A stretch of DNA of 64,000 nucleotides. Origin: an uncultured Bacteroidota bacterium. GTDB lineage: Bacteria > Bacteroidota > Bacteroidia > Flavobacteriales > Flavobacteriaceae. The position numbers were made by a program, and so were the translations under genes. Positions within the stretch are counted from its first letter, which is position 1, and each line of letters begins with the position of its first letter. This document shows positions 9,332-19,182 of this stretch, piece by piece. The notes beneath the pieces are model-generated. The model was not told the origin of the DNA. It was given only the letters and a program-made list of their open reading frames with translations, and did no database searches. The stretch lies in assembly GCA_902604715.1 (NCBI GenBank), contig CACLAD010000004.1, positions 28,142 through 92,141 on the forward strand, in the 5' to 3' direction.

Positions 9332-10732
9332 TTAATAATGGAGTTTAATATAATCTTCATTTTTTAGTTTACCAGTCAAATTTTGAGGAACTGTATTCCA
9401 TTTTGAGTTTTTATCCAAAGGATGAAGGGTCGGTTTTAATATTGAGATTGGATCTAGCAAAAGAAAATCTTCTTGAGTTTTCATCCAATCTTCTAAAGCA
9501 ATTGATAATCTGTTTCTTATTTTTTTGTATTTATTATCCTTAATCAAATTTACTTTTTGATATGGGTCTTTTTTTAAGTCGTACAATTCTTCGTAGGGAA
9601 CATTTGGAAAAGATTCTGCTCCGATTTTGGCAAATTCGTTTATAACTGGATTGTCACCCAAATTTGAATTGACAACTTCAATGGAATTAAAATTTCTTAT
9701 GAGCTTAAACCTTGAGCCTCTTACCATTCTAGATGGGAAAATTTTACATTCCCTAATATTTTGTCTAGTAGCTACACCAAATATATATTCATTAATTTGT
9801 TTGTCATCACCTTTTAATGACTCTACAAAACTTTTCCCGTCAAGCTCTCTTGGAATTTTAGTTTTTGATACATCTAAAATAGTAGGAAGAACATCTACAA
9901 GAGTCAACAATGTTTCGGAGGTTGTGTTAGGCTTAATTATGCCAGGCCATCTAACAATAAACGGAAGACGAATTCCTTGTTCTTGTAAACTCCACTTACC
10001 ACTCAAGCCATGGTCTGAAGCATAAATAAACATAGAGCTTTCATTAAGACCATACTTGTCAACCATTTCTAAAACTTTTCCAAGCTGATCATTGTCATCT
10101 TGAATATTTTGATAATACCCTGGCTTGTGATTGCCAACATAATTTGGGTCATATGGCAATTTAAAAATATCTGCTTTACTATAATTGTCAGTTTTAGGAA
10201 ACGGGCCATGAGGATAATCTGAAGCAATAATTAAGCAAAATGGTTTATTGACATTTTTTAAATAATCGTCAATTTTTTCTAGTGGTAAATATCTGTTATT
10301 AACTTTTGGAAAATAGTGTGTCCAGTCAAACACTTTGTTTGGTTTGACATGGCTCTTACCCGCTAAAACCACTTCATATCCTGATTCCTTTAATAACGAT
10401 GTAATACTTTTTATGTTTGGCTTTACACCAATATGATTTGCCATACAACCGTTTTTTACCGGATACATTCCAGTAAAAATTTGCGATCTACTAGGAGCAC
10501 ATATGGCCTGACCAGAATAAAAATTTGTAAATTTTATTCCTTGATTTGCTAGAAGATCAACATTACTAGTTTCAACTTTTGGGTTGCCATAAACTCCGTA
10601 ATCTAAAAGATCCTGATCATCTGAAAGATAAAATATTATATTGGTAGGCTTTGATTCTTGTTGAGCATAAAAACTATTGAGAAACAATAAAAATATTATC
10701 GTAACATAATAAGTAAATTGATTTATTTTCAT
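9332..10732 (-). CDS. S1-family sulfatase, N-sulfoglucosamine sulfohydrolase-like
   Basis: This 466-residue type I sulfatase has a signal peptide (about 1-23, ending FYAQ), the metal motif YLSDDQD, the formylglycine signature C-A-P-S-R...FTG with Cys78, and YASDHGLSGKW as the distal metal/substrate motif. It is shorter than its two neighbours, as is usual for heparan N-sulfatase-like enzymes. Its ATG overlaps the stop of the GH30 gene in an ATGA arrangement (four bases shared), so translation is probably coupled. Catalysis would be sulfate-ester or N-sulfate hydrolysis in the periplasm. The sulfate position and the S1 subfamily are not resolved by reading alone. Confidence 0.92.
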   Translation of the reverse strand: MKINQFTYYVTIIFLLFLNSFYAQQESKPTNIIFYLSDDQDLLDYGVYGNPKVETSNVDLLANQGIKFTNFYSGQAICAPSRSQIFTGMYPVKNGCMANHIGVKPNIKSITSLLKESGYEVVLAGKSHVKPNKVFDWTHYFPKVNNRYLPLEKIDDYLKNVNKPFCLIIASDYPHGPFPKTDNYSKADIFKLPYDPNYVGNHKPGYYQNIQDDNDQLGKVLEMVDKYGLNESSMFIYASDHGLSGKWSLQEQGIRLPFIVRWPGIIKPNTTSETLLTLVDVLPTILDVSKTKIPRELDGKSFVESLKGDDKQINEYIFGVATRQNIRECKIFPSRMVRGSRFKLIRNFNSIEVVNSNLGDNPVINEFAKIGAESFPNVPYEELYDLKKDPYQKVNLIKDNKYKKIRNRLSIALEDWMKTQEDFLLLDPISILKPTLHPLDKNSKWNTVPQNLTGKLKNEDYIKLHY

Positions 10733-12885
10733 TGTTTAATAATCTTTTTAGTTACTGTCCTTTTATCACTTGTAGAGTTTATCTTTAGTAAGTAAGTTCC
10801 TTTTTGAAATTCAGCAATGTCAATTAATACTTCTTTATTATTACTAAACCTGTCGATTAATTTTTGACCTTGCAAATTAAAAATCTTAATATTATAATTC
10901 GAATAATCAGGAAGAATCAAATTGAGTTGATCATCTGCTGGATTTGGAAATAACTCAACTTGAATATAATTATTATTTACAAAATTTAACTCACCGTTAG
11001 AAAGGGATTCATCAATATCAAAGACAAGTGAAGTTAAAGACAATTCGGGTAAAGTTGTTGTAAAATATCTGTTATAATAATCCATTTCATTTATACCCAA
11101 GGATGAAAACTCCTCAGAATCATTGTTGGTAGTTAAAAAAGTTTCAACTGATATTGCGCCAAGTGGAACATCTATTGAAAAATCTTTTTCATTTCCCTCA
11201 TTGAATATTTGAATTATTACTTTAGATTCATCATCTGAAATAAATCCTGCAACAAAAACTCCATCTTCATCACTTGAGCCAGAGCTAATTAGGCTATAAT
11301 CTTTCTTGACTAAGTTTGCAAAATGCTTAAATGAATGGTATCTTTTAGGTAAAATTATTTCACCCGTTGGAGTCCATGCAACTAAGCTAGAATAACCATT
11401 GTTATCTGCTTCCTCATAAAATAAATGTAACATATAAGCAGTAACCCCACCTTCGTTAAACCCTCTCATTATCCACTTAATATAATTTGCTGCATCTGTC
11501 ATTGATTGATCTGTACTATTGAGACTAGCCGATTCAGTTACCCACACTGGTTTACCATTAGCCGCTACTTTTAATGCATTCCAATTAGCATTGTGATTTG
11601 GGTCTGCATAAGTATGGGTGCCTACAACATCAACAGCTTCCTCAACCGCTGAATTTTCAAACATTGTATTAATATAATTGGTGGCAGAAGTTCCAGAATT
11701 TTGAGATTCAACTCTGAAGCACTCAGGTGAAACTATATTAATGTAATCCAACCCAGAGTTTGACAACCTAGCATTAAGATTTATCAATATACTTGATAAT
11801 TCTGATGGTGTTGTATTCATGGATTCATATGAAACTTCATAGTCAGGTTCATTAGTGGGTGAAATTGCGGTTACTTCAATTCCATATCGTGATTCCATTC
11901 CGTTTAAAAAAGCAACGAGAAACTCACTAAATTCTGATTCTCCTCCGCTAATCAGAGTGCCTCCACCATTATGTTGACCGTTTGTTTTAAGCCAGGCTGG
12001 GGCGCTGTTACAGTTGCCAATTACGTGATCAAATCCATTAACACTATGGCTAAAAGCATTTTGTAAGGCTTCACCAACATATCTAGTTCTCCAACTACTT
12101 GGATCGCTATCATATCTTGTCCAGTCAAGTTGTGATTCGTCTAAGCTATACGGATCGTCATTATCATTTTCAGGTTCTAAATCATGATATACAAAAAACC
12201 TAATCATATTAACCTCAAGGTCATTAAAGCAATATTGTTCAATCTGCTCCCTAAACGAGTCGTTTAATACATAAAGCTGCTCTGTTCTTCTTTTAATTCC
12301 TGCTCCAAAACCATCAACTACTTGTAGTTTTTCTTCAGGTTGAAAGGTTATTCTGTCGCCCGGGGAAATACTTACCTCATCCAAAAAGTAAGTTACGTCA
12401 GATTGCATATACCAAAACCTTACCCTATTGTTATCACTTGAATGTTCGACGGTAAAAGTGTGAGAATATCTTTGCCATTCATTTGTTATCCAAATATTTT
12501 GTCCCTGATAACTTCCAGAAACATCAGATTGAAAAACAAGTTTCACTTGCCTAGAGTCTGCTCCCTGAACTTTAGCAAAAAAAGTCACAGTATATTTTTG
12601 ACCGGCAATAACTTGAAAAGGATATTCACTTTTTGAACTAACATGCCATCCGTTTGCCCCCAATGAATATACTTCACACTTAAGAGCTTTTGTACTGCCC
12701 GCAACCAAATCATTTGTTTCAATTGAGTATGTTGCCTCTCCTCCCTCATTGGCTTGATGGCTCCAATATTGAAATTCATTATTTTCAATATCTTCTAAAA
12801 AACCATTAGCCAGAGGTAATTGATTTTGTGAAATCAAAGGGCACAAAACCAAAGTCGTTAAAGCTGTTAATATTAACTTTTTCAA
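10729..12885 (-). CDS. Secreted GH30-family glycoside hydrolase with N-terminal CBM and T9SS tail
   Basis: The protein has 718 residues: signal peptide 1-20, CBM4/9-like module about 21-177, GH30 catalytic domain about 180-630, and T9SS sorting domain about 640-718 (ELFPNPADDQLNL...FQKGTYLLKI). GH30 hallmarks are VDGFGAG (190-196), SAPAWLKTNG (294-303), TNEP with the acid/base Glu346, and VWVTESAS with the nucleophile Glu451. The stretch around AWLKTNG and NEPDY recalls endo-acting GH30 enzymes such as glucuronoxylanases, but the subfamily is not certain. It is the first enzyme after susD, separated by a hairpin, and overlaps the next sulfatase gene by four bases. It probably cleaves the glycan backbone outside the cell or on its surface. 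Confidence 0.92.
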   Translation of the reverse strand: MKKLILTALTTLVLCPLISQNQLPLANGFLEDIENNEFQYWSHQANEGGEATYSIETNDLVAGSTKALKCEVYSLGANGWHVSSKSEYPFQVIAGQKYTVTFFAKVQGADSRQVKLVFQSDVSGSYQGQNIWITNEWQRYSHTFTVEHSSDNNRVRFWYMQSDVTYFLDEVSISPGDRITFQPEEKLQVVDGFGAGIKRRTEQLYVLNDSFREQIEQYCFNDLEVNMIRFFVYHDLEPENDNDDPYSLDESQLDWTRYDSDPSSWRTRYVGEALQNAFSHSVNGFDHVIGNCNSAPAWLKTNGQHNGGGTLISGGESEFSEFLVAFLNGMESRYGIEVTAISPTNEPDYEVSYESMNTTPSELSSILINLNARLSNSGLDYINIVSPECFRVESQNSGTSATNYINTMFENSAVEEAVDVVGTHTYADPNHNANWNALKVAANGKPVWVTESASLNSTDQSMTDAANYIKWIMRGFNEGGVTAYMLHLFYEEADNNGYSSLVAWTPTGEIILPKRYHSFKHFANLVKKDYSLISSGSSDEDGVFVAGFISDDESKVIIQIFNEGNEKDFSIDVPLGAISVETFLTTNNDSEEFSSLGINEMDYYNRYFTTTLPELSLTSLVFDIDESLSNGELNFVNNNYIQVELFPNPADDQLNLILPDYSNYNIKIFNLQGQKLIDRFSNNKEVLIDIAEFQKGTYLLKINSTSDKRTVTKKIIKQ

Positions 12886-12898
12886 TTTTCTAAATAAA

Positions 12899-12932
12899 AT
12901 GCTGCCACTAATATTATAATTAATGGCAGCAT
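12899..12932 (-). terminator. Hairpin between susD and the GH30 gene (attenuator-like)
   Basis: A perfect 9-bp inverted repeat (ATGCTGCCA at 12899-12907 and TGGCAGCAT at 12924-12932) encloses a 16-base AT-rich loop. Read in the direction of the operon it is followed by TTTTATTTAG, so it can act as a weak intrinsic terminator. Its place, just after susD and before the degradative genes, would allow higher expression of susCD than of the enzymes, or stabilise the susCD transcript. Confidence 0.65.
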
Positions 12933-12948
12933 ATATAAATTTAAATTA

Positions 12949-14472
12949 TTAGTCAATCAAATCGTTAGTATTGATTTCAATTAACGGAATTGGCAATGAC
13001 ATTACTTGAGACTCGTCGGTACTTAAAGTAAGATCTACTGCTGGATTATGAATAGGGTTATTATTGTGAAATAAAATTGTCTTATTTAAAAAATAATCAA
13101 ATCCTCTCCTTCTATTGTTATGCGCATCTTCTCCTTCACCTAACAACTCAAATCTATACTCATACATGATTGCATCTCTAAATTCAGCTTGAGTTCCAAA
13201 ATAATCTGCTTGAGGGCTCATCCCAACTCTACTTAATAGTTCAGTTACAAATCCTAATTGTTGACCATTGTCTAATTCATTTGATATTTCAGCAAGCATT
13301 ATTAGTAATTCTCCGTATCTATAAATGACTACATTCTGATCTCCGTATTGATTACTGTGCTGAGTGTCTTTCTCTGTGAATTTGAAGAAAAATGGATGTG
13401 CCTTGGAAAAGTTTGGCCTATTAGGATTAGAAGGATAAACAGTAACTAAATTTCCGTTATCTGCTCTATTATAACTATGTAAGTAGGTTCCCTCCAGTCT
13501 TGGGTCATTTGGATAGGTTGATGTATGATGATTATAAACATCTGCATTTGCCCTTAACCATCCAAAATGTTGTCCTAGTTTATATTTCCATGGGGTAAAA
13601 TTTCTTCCCATTTGTGAATTTGCAGCATCTTGGCTTATTTGTAATTCCCAAATAGATTCCGAGGAGTTTTCATTAGTGTCGGTAAATAAACTGCTGTAAT
13701 CAGCAACTAAACTGTATTGTCCGTAAACCTGCATGGCTTGGTCGTAAGCTAATTGCCAGTAATCCATTTCACTTAATCCGTCAGCTCTTAGATCCGGGTT
13801 AGTTGCTAGGGTCATGTAAACCTTTGCAAGTAACATATTAGCGGCATACTGCCTAGGATATCCAATTCCAAAATTGCCATTCATAAGGGAGATTGCCATT
13901 TCTGCATCAGCAATTATTTGTGCATAAATGTCCTTTGAGGGTGAAGTTGCTAAATGCAAATTTTCATTGTTTGGTAATGATAGCCAAAGAGGTACATCAC
14001 CCCATAATCTAGTTAAAGAAAAATATGACCATGCTCTGACAAAGTATGCTTGGCCAGCGATGTCATTAAACCCTGATTCATCAGATGATGATGGCTCTAA
14101 GACTGTTGAAACATTTTCTATAGCTCCATTACACCTGGCAATAACCCTGTATAATCCACCCCACATATTCTCAGAATCTATATCATAGGTTGGTTTTAGA
14201 GAAAATAAGTTTGCATTGTTTACATTATTAACGTTGTTACCGCCGTTTTTACCTGTAACAAATAATCCCGAATAACCTGCAAGTGCAAAAAGTCTTTGCT
14301 CCTGAGCTCCGTAGCTAGTTAATCCCTGATATATTCCGTCTAATGCACCTTTTGCAACATTTATATCAGTATAAACTGCTTGAGAATCTAAAAATATTGG
14401 ATCTTCATCAAGGTCGCATGACATTGATAATATCCCAATTATAGCTAATAATATTATTTTAAAATTTTTCAT
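12949..14472 (-). CDS. susD: SusD/RagB-family glycan-binding lipoprotein
   Basis: This 507-residue lipoprotein has a lipobox SMSC (Cys19) followed by DLDEDP, which suits surface exposure in Bacteroidota (acidic lipoprotein export signal). The N-terminal part has the TPR-like SusD fold (VYTDINVAKGALDGIYQGL), and the C-terminus has the RagB-type RRGFDYFLNK and MSLPIPLIEINTN ending typical of SusD. It binds oligo- or polysaccharide as the lid of the SusC channel. It follows susC by 26 bases, the standard SusC-SusD pair. Its ligand should be the sulfated glycan attacked by the downstream sulfatases and GH30 enzyme. Confidence 0.96.
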   Translation of the reverse strand: MKNFKIILLAIIGILSMSCDLDEDPIFLDSQAVYTDINVAKGALDGIYQGLTSYGAQEQRLFALAGYSGLFVTGKNGGNNVNNVNNANLFSLKPTYDIDSENMWGGLYRVIARCNGAIENVSTVLEPSSSDESGFNDIAGQAYFVRAWSYFSLTRLWGDVPLWLSLPNNENLHLATSPSKDIYAQIIADAEMAISLMNGNFGIGYPRQYAANMLLAKVYMTLATNPDLRADGLSEMDYWQLAYDQAMQVYGQYSLVADYSSLFTDTNENSSESIWELQISQDAANSQMGRNFTPWKYKLGQHFGWLRANADVYNHHTSTYPNDPRLEGTYLHSYNRADNGNLVTVYPSNPNRPNFSKAHPFFFKFTEKDTQHSNQYGDQNVVIYRYGELLIMLAEISNELDNGQQLGFVTELLSRVGMSPQADYFGTQAEFRDAIMYEYRFELLGEGEDAHNNRRRGFDYFLNKTILFHNNNPIHNPAVDLTLSTDESQVMSLPIPLIEINTNDLID

Positions 14473-14498
14473 AATTTAAGAGTTTAGTTTTTTATTTT

Positions 14499-17400
14499 TT
14501 AAAATCCAACATTTAATCCCAATATAAATGTTCTAGCATTTGCTCTTCCGTTCCAGTCAACCCCATTGATTAAACCATTGTATAAAAAGCTTGATATTTC
14601 AGGGTCATACCCCGAATAATCAGTCCATGTAAGTAAATTTTGTCCTGCTATAAATAATTTTAAATTACTTATTGAATCATTTTTATTTACATCAAAGTCA
14701 TAGCTTATGGTAAGATTACTTAATCTTAAGTAACTTCCATCTTCTATAATTCTATCTGTCATTGCTGGTTGACCATTAGTCGTATATCCAATTCTAGGAT
14801 ATGTATTTGTTTGAGCATCTGGTCTCCATGCATTATAATAAGCATCTGGTGCAATATTTAAATATGTAAGTCCTTCTGCATTTTCTAATTGAAGCAAGTT
14901 TCCATTTGCAATATCATTTCCGTAAACTCCATTAAATAAAATGCTAGCCGATAGTCTTTTATAGTTTAGATTGAAATTAAATCCATATATAAAATCAGGA
15001 TTTGGATTTCCAATAAAGGTTCTGTCATTTAAGTCAATAATACCATCTCCATTTTGATCAACAATTTTGACATCACCTGGGACAGCAGCAGTACCAAAAA
15101 CATTTGGAAGCAAATCACCTGTTTGATATATTCCATCTGTCTCTAAACCATAAAATAAACTTGTTTCTTCACCTTCAACAAAAACATTTGCTGGGTATTT
15201 AAATATGTTTCCTCTTGACACCTGTGCTCCAAAATAAAACCTTCTTTCCTCCGCAATACCATCTATATAAAATTCGTCTAATGGCTGTGCTGACAAATTT
15301 GTAATTTTTGTTTTATTAAAACCAATATTACCTCCAAAAGTTAAATTAAAATCATTGCTAGATACAAGCTCAGTATCCAATGAAATCTCCAGACCTTTAT
15401 TTGAAATTTCACCTCGATTTACAAGAATGTTTGAAAAACCTGAGGATGTTGGAATATTTACATTTTGTAATAAGTCTTTTGTAGTTTTCTCGTAAACATC
15501 AATTGTACCGCTTACTTTTCCATTAGTTGTTGTAAAGTCAGCTCCAACATTTATCTGCTCCGTGGTTTCCCAAGTCAGGTCAGGATTTGCAACATTTTGT
15601 AAGGCAATAGGAACATTTGTGCCTCCATCTGGATTTCCGTACAAATTTGGTGAGACTCCATAATTAGACAATGTACCATAAGATCCAATACCATGATTAC
15701 CAATTTGACCCCAACCAGCTCTTAACTTAAGCTCATCAAATATTTTTAAATCATTATTCTGATGAACATTCCATGCTAATGCAAAAGAGGGAAAAAATCC
15801 ATAACGATTATTTTGAGCAAACTTTGAAACCCCATCTCGTCTAAAAGTTGCAGTCAAAATATATGTATTATCATAAGTATAATTGACCCTACCTAATAAT
15901 GAAAAGATTTGCTGATCACCTTTAATATAGGTAAGCGGTCTAGTAATAACTTGTCCAAACGCTGGGTTTTGTGTTGTAAACTGCGTAGTTACAAAATCTT
16001 CAACTGCATAGATATTATTTGAAACTTTTCTTACATCATATGTAACACCAAGAACACTATTAATTCTATGCTTACGCTTTAATGTTCTATTGAATCTTAA
16101 AAAGTTATTTACTTGAAAAGAAGAATTGTTTAAACCAGTAATTTGTAGTGCTCCATTTGCATTATTACCTAACCAGGTTGTTGTTCCAAAAAATCTTCTT
16201 CTTTCTTTGGTTCTAATGTTTCCACCAATCTTAACCTGATATCTGAGGCCTTGTACAGGCAATTTATATGTAAGTCCAATATTACCGATGTATCTACTTT
16301 CTTTTGAAATATCCTCAAAATCATTTATCCAAGAATAGGGGTTTGAAAGGTCTAAATCTTCACCAAAATCCTCAAATTCTTCAGTGATAATTGGTCTAAA
16401 AGAAATAAGGTTTTTAATAAAACTTTGATTTGAGCCTCCAATTAAGTCACCACTTTCAGCAAAGTTTGTTGAACTTATATATCCACTCATTCTTGCCTCA
16501 AGAATAAGCTTATCATTAAGGTCCTGATTAAAATTCATTCTTAAATCACCACTTTTAAATGACGAGGTTGGAACTACACCAGCTTGATCATCAAATCCAG
16601 CAGAAATGTAATAATTTCCGTTATCAGTTCCACCTGAAACAGAACCTCCAACTTTTCTACTAATTCCGCTTGTATATATTTCATCTTGCCAATGATATGA
16701 ACGAGCTGGTGTTGCTGAAATAGTACCATCAGACTCAACACCATATATTGCATAATCATCATCAATAAAATATCTTGGGTTTAATCCATTACTTGCTTGG
16801 ACCTCATTAGCATAAGCAGCAAAACCATAAGGGTCTAAAACATTGTATTTTTTTGAAATAACCCTAACAGAAGTATTACTAAACGCTTCAATATTAATCT
16901 TACCACTCTTTCCTTTTTTCGTTGTTATAACAACCACTCCATTAGCACCTCTAGATCCATAAATAGCAGTAGCCGATGCATCTTTCAGAACCTGTATACT
17001 TTCAATGTCTCTTGGGTTGATTCCATTTAGGCCGTTTTGGCTTTCTTGACCAGAATTACCAACCCCAGCTGGTAACACATCTTCACCTGCCGAAGAAATA
17101 ATTACACCATCAACAACGTAAAGAGGCTCATTATTTCCTCGCAAACTATTTGTCCCTCTAATTTTTACACTGATTCCAGCACCTGGAGTACCTCCATTTT
17201 GAATTACCTGAACTCCTGCAGCTCTACCCTGCAAAAGCTGATCAATAGAGTTTGATTGATTGGCAACTTCTTCATCAACTTCAACTTGAGATAGTGAACC
17301 TGTTAAATCCTTTTTTAAGACTGAGCCATAACCAACAACAACTACTTCTTCAAGTTGCTCAAGATCTGGTATCATCATAATGGAAATATTATCTGATGAT

Positions 17401-17648
17401 GAAACATCAACCTCCTGTGTTGTGTAGCCTAAATAAGAAAATATTAAAACCTTGGGTTTATCAGTAGGAATTGTAATAGAAAAATTCCCGTCAAAGTCTG
17501 TTAAGGCTCCGAGGTTTGAATTCTGAACTGTAATGTTAACTCCCACTAAAGGAAGGCTGTTTTCATCATTAACAGTTCCCGAAATCGTTTTCGTTTGTGC
17601 GAAAACTAAAATTGGGAAAAGAACAAATACTATAAGTAATTTTTTCAT
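14499..17648 (-). CDS. susC: SusC/RagA-family TonB-dependent outer-membrane transporter
   Basis: This outer-membrane beta-barrel imports oligosaccharides using TonB energy. The frame begins at 17693, but the internal ATG at 17648 gives a normal signal peptide (MKKLLIVFVLFPILVFAQ) and 1049 residues, so I chose it. Order of domains: carboxypeptidase D regulatory-like domain (about 20-105, GTVNDENSLPLVGV and TDFDGNF), plug domain (about 110-230) with VVVGYGS, LLQGRAAGVQV, VKIRGTNSL and LKDASATAIYGSRGANGVV, then the barrel ending in RTFILGLNVGF. All are hallmarks of SusC and not of siderophore receptors. It heads the minus-strand polysaccharide locus and has about 220 bases of divergent promoter region before the gene at 17868. 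Confidence 0.96.
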   Translation of the reverse strand: MKKLLIVFVLFPILVFAQTKTISGTVNDENSLPLVGVNITVQNSNLGALTDFDGNFSITIPTDKPKVLIFSYLGYTTQEVDVSSSDNISIMMIPDLEQLEEVVVVGYGSVLKKDLTGSLSQVEVDEEVANQSNSIDQLLQGRAAGVQVIQNGGTPGAGISVKIRGTNSLRGNNEPLYVVDGVIISSAGEDVLPAGVGNSGQESQNGLNGINPRDIESIQVLKDASATAIYGSRGANGVVVITTKKGKSGKINIEAFSNTSVRVISKKYNVLDPYGFAAYANEVQASNGLNPRYFIDDDYAIYGVESDGTISATPARSYHWQDEIYTSGISRKVGGSVSGGTDNGNYYISAGFDDQAGVVPTSSFKSGDLRMNFNQDLNDKLILEARMSGYISSTNFAESGDLIGGSNQSFIKNLISFRPIITEEFEDFGEDLDLSNPYSWINDFEDISKESRYIGNIGLTYKLPVQGLRYQVKIGGNIRTKERRRFFGTTTWLGNNANGALQITGLNNSSFQVNNFLRFNRTLKRKHRINSVLGVTYDVRKVSNNIYAVEDFVTTQFTTQNPAFGQVITRPLTYIKGDQQIFSLLGRVNYTYDNTYILTATFRRDGVSKFAQNNRYGFFPSFALAWNVHQNNDLKIFDELKLRAGWGQIGNHGIGSYGTLSNYGVSPNLYGNPDGGTNVPIALQNVANPDLTWETTEQINVGADFTTTNGKVSGTIDVYEKTTKDLLQNVNIPTSSGFSNILVNRGEISNKGLEISLDTELVSSNDFNLTFGGNIGFNKTKITNLSAQPLDEFYIDGIAEERRFYFGAQVSRGNIFKYPANVFVEGEETSLFYGLETDGIYQTGDLLPNVFGTAAVPGDVKIVDQNGDGIIDLNDRTFIGNPNPDFIYGFNFNLNYKRLSASILFNGVYGNDIANGNLLQLENAEGLTYLNIAPDAYYNAWRPDAQTNTYPRIGYTTNGQPAMTDRIIEDGSYLRLSNLTISYDFDVNKNDSISNLKLFIAGQNLLTWTDYSGYDPEISSFLYNGLINGVDWNGRANARTFILGLNVGF

Positions 17649-17867
17649 GATTAGTTTGTTTCTGTTATTAAATTTATAGAGTAAAGATAACACTAAAGGA
17701 TATTTTAGAAAAGATATTTACAAATAATACCGTTAATTTTTTATGTTTTATTATCTAAATAGACCAAATACTGAGATATTAATAATTTTTTAATGTATAA
17801 TTTATCAATTTAGCATGCATCATTACTTAAAAACACTTCGCATGCACAGTATTTTTTTTATATTGTA
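17649..17867. promoter_or_regulatory. Divergent regulatory region of the polysaccharide locus with two GCATGCA repeats
   Basis: This 219-base AT-rich region separates susC (minus) from the carbohydrate-binding gene (plus). Two direct copies of GCATGCA lie at 17813-17819 and 17840-17846, 27 bases apart start to start. Each contains the palindrome GCATGC, which stands out in such AT-rich DNA. They sit closer to the plus-strand gene and could be an operator for a locus regulator. I found no exact TAnnTTTG element for either direction; TATTATTTG on the minus strand at 17721-17729 is a near match with one extra base. Confidence 0.4.
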
Positions 17868-19178
17868 ATGATGAAAAAAAATATTGTCTACTTCTCATTT
17901 ATTCTATACTCTTTATATTTTGTAAATCCAATAAAGGCACAAATCAATTTACCTATAGATTTTGAGAATGAGCAAATTAGTAATGATGATATTATTCATT
18001 TTAATGGTGGCTCAGGTTATGTTGTTTATAATCCTCAAATCGATAATGACAACCCAAGTGAATATGTCGGTGTAGTCATAAGAGATGGGGGTGATATTTG
18101 GGCGGGGGCCTATATTGAACTTGATAGTTATTTAGACTTTTCAACCAATACTACATTAAATATGCGTGTTCTCTCACCCTACCCAGGTTTAATGGTCAAG
18201 TTTAAAATCGAAGGTGATCAAGGGGCTTTTCCTTCGGAACCTGCGACCGAAAGAGATTCCTATACTACAAAAAATAATGAATGGGAAATACTATCATGGG
18301 ATTTCTCTGGCGAACCTTCAAACACATACAGAAAGCTTGTTCTAATGTTTGATTTTGGAAATGTTGGTGACGGTACTGAAGACTCTACATTTTATTATGA
18401 TGATATTTATCAGACTGATCCTAGTGGAGGTCTTAGTCAAATGGATTTACCAGTTACCTTTGAGGATCCTAGTATATATTATGTATTGACAGACTTTGGA
18501 GGGAATGGTCCTTCAACAATTTTAGAAACAGTTGACGGCAATTACGCAAGAGTAGAAAAAAATAACGGTGCCGAGACATGGGCTGGAGTTACCATCGGTT
18601 CTGGAGCTGGGTTTTTGAACAATATTCCTGTTACAAATACCAATACAAAAATGTTTGTACATGTTTATGTATCAGGCACAACGCAAACTGGAATTCCTAT
18701 AAAATTAAAAATCGAAAATTCACAGGATCCAACTAAATCAGTTGAGACAGACACTAATACAACGGTTGCTGGGGAATGGGAAACAATGGAGTTTGATTTT
18801 TCAAACGAGTCAGAAGGAACAGCGGCCCTCAATACAGATTTTGTCTTCGATATGGCCTCCATATTTTTTAATTTTGGGTCCTCAGGAAATCAAAATATAG
18901 TATACTACTTTGACAATGTTTCATTTGGAGCACCATTAAGTCTTGATGATAATTTACTGACGTCTTATAAAATCTATCCAAATCCATTTTTTGATGTAAT
19001 AAATGTTTTCGGAATCGAAGGAGATGAGACTATTATTGTTAATGATATTCTTGGTAAAGAAATCTTTAAAGGAATAGGTGTAGAAAAAATTAACCTTTCA
19101 GTTTTTGAAAAAGGGACATACTTTTTGACTCTTTCCAAATACGGTCAAAGCAGTACATTCAGGGTCATAAAAAAATAA
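17868..19178 (+). CDS. Secreted two-module carbohydrate-binding protein with T9SS tail
   Basis: The 436-residue product has a signal peptide (about 1-24, ending IKAQ) and two tandem galactose-binding-like modules (about 25-185 and 190-350). Each starts with a (V)DFEN/TFEDP strand, has a WAG(A/V) core (DIWAGAYIEL, ETWAGVTIGS) and closes with a FYYDDI / YYFDNV strand. A T9SS sorting domain follows (about 360-436, IYPNPFFDVINV...FEKGTYFLTL). Such modules are often attached to laminarinases and other enzymes in marine Bacteroidota, but no catalytic domain is present here. It is transcribed away from susC across a shared promoter region. I infer a surface or secreted glycan-binding protein of the same locus. 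Confidence 0.85.
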   Translation: MMKKNIVYFSFILYSLYFVNPIKAQINLPIDFENEQISNDDIIHFNGGSGYVVYNPQIDNDNPSEYVGVVIRDGGDIWAGAYIELDSYLDFSTNTTLNMRVLSPYPGLMVKFKIEGDQGAFPSEPATERDSYTTKNNEWEILSWDFSGEPSNTYRKLVLMFDFGNVGDGTEDSTFYYDDIYQTDPSGGLSQMDLPVTFEDPSIYYVLTDFGGNGPSTILETVDGNYARVEKNNGAETWAGVTIGSGAGFLNNIPVTNTNTKMFVHVYVSGTTQTGIPIKLKIENSQDPTKSVETDTNTTVAGEWETMEFDFSNESEGTAALNTDFVFDMASIFFNFGSSGNQNIVYYFDNVSFGAPLSLDDNLLTSYKIYPNPFFDVINVFGIEGDETIIVNDILGKEIFKGIGVEKINLSVFEKGTYFLTLSKYGQSSTFRVIKK

Positions 19179-19182
19179 TCAA

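Noticed and set aside
9331..9360. Start of the middle sulfatase at 9360
   Set aside because: It lies inside the previous gene and gives a poorer signal peptide than the ATG at 9330.
17649..17693. Start of SusC at 17693
   Set aside because: It would place 15 polar residues before a normal signal peptide; the ATG at 17648 is better.
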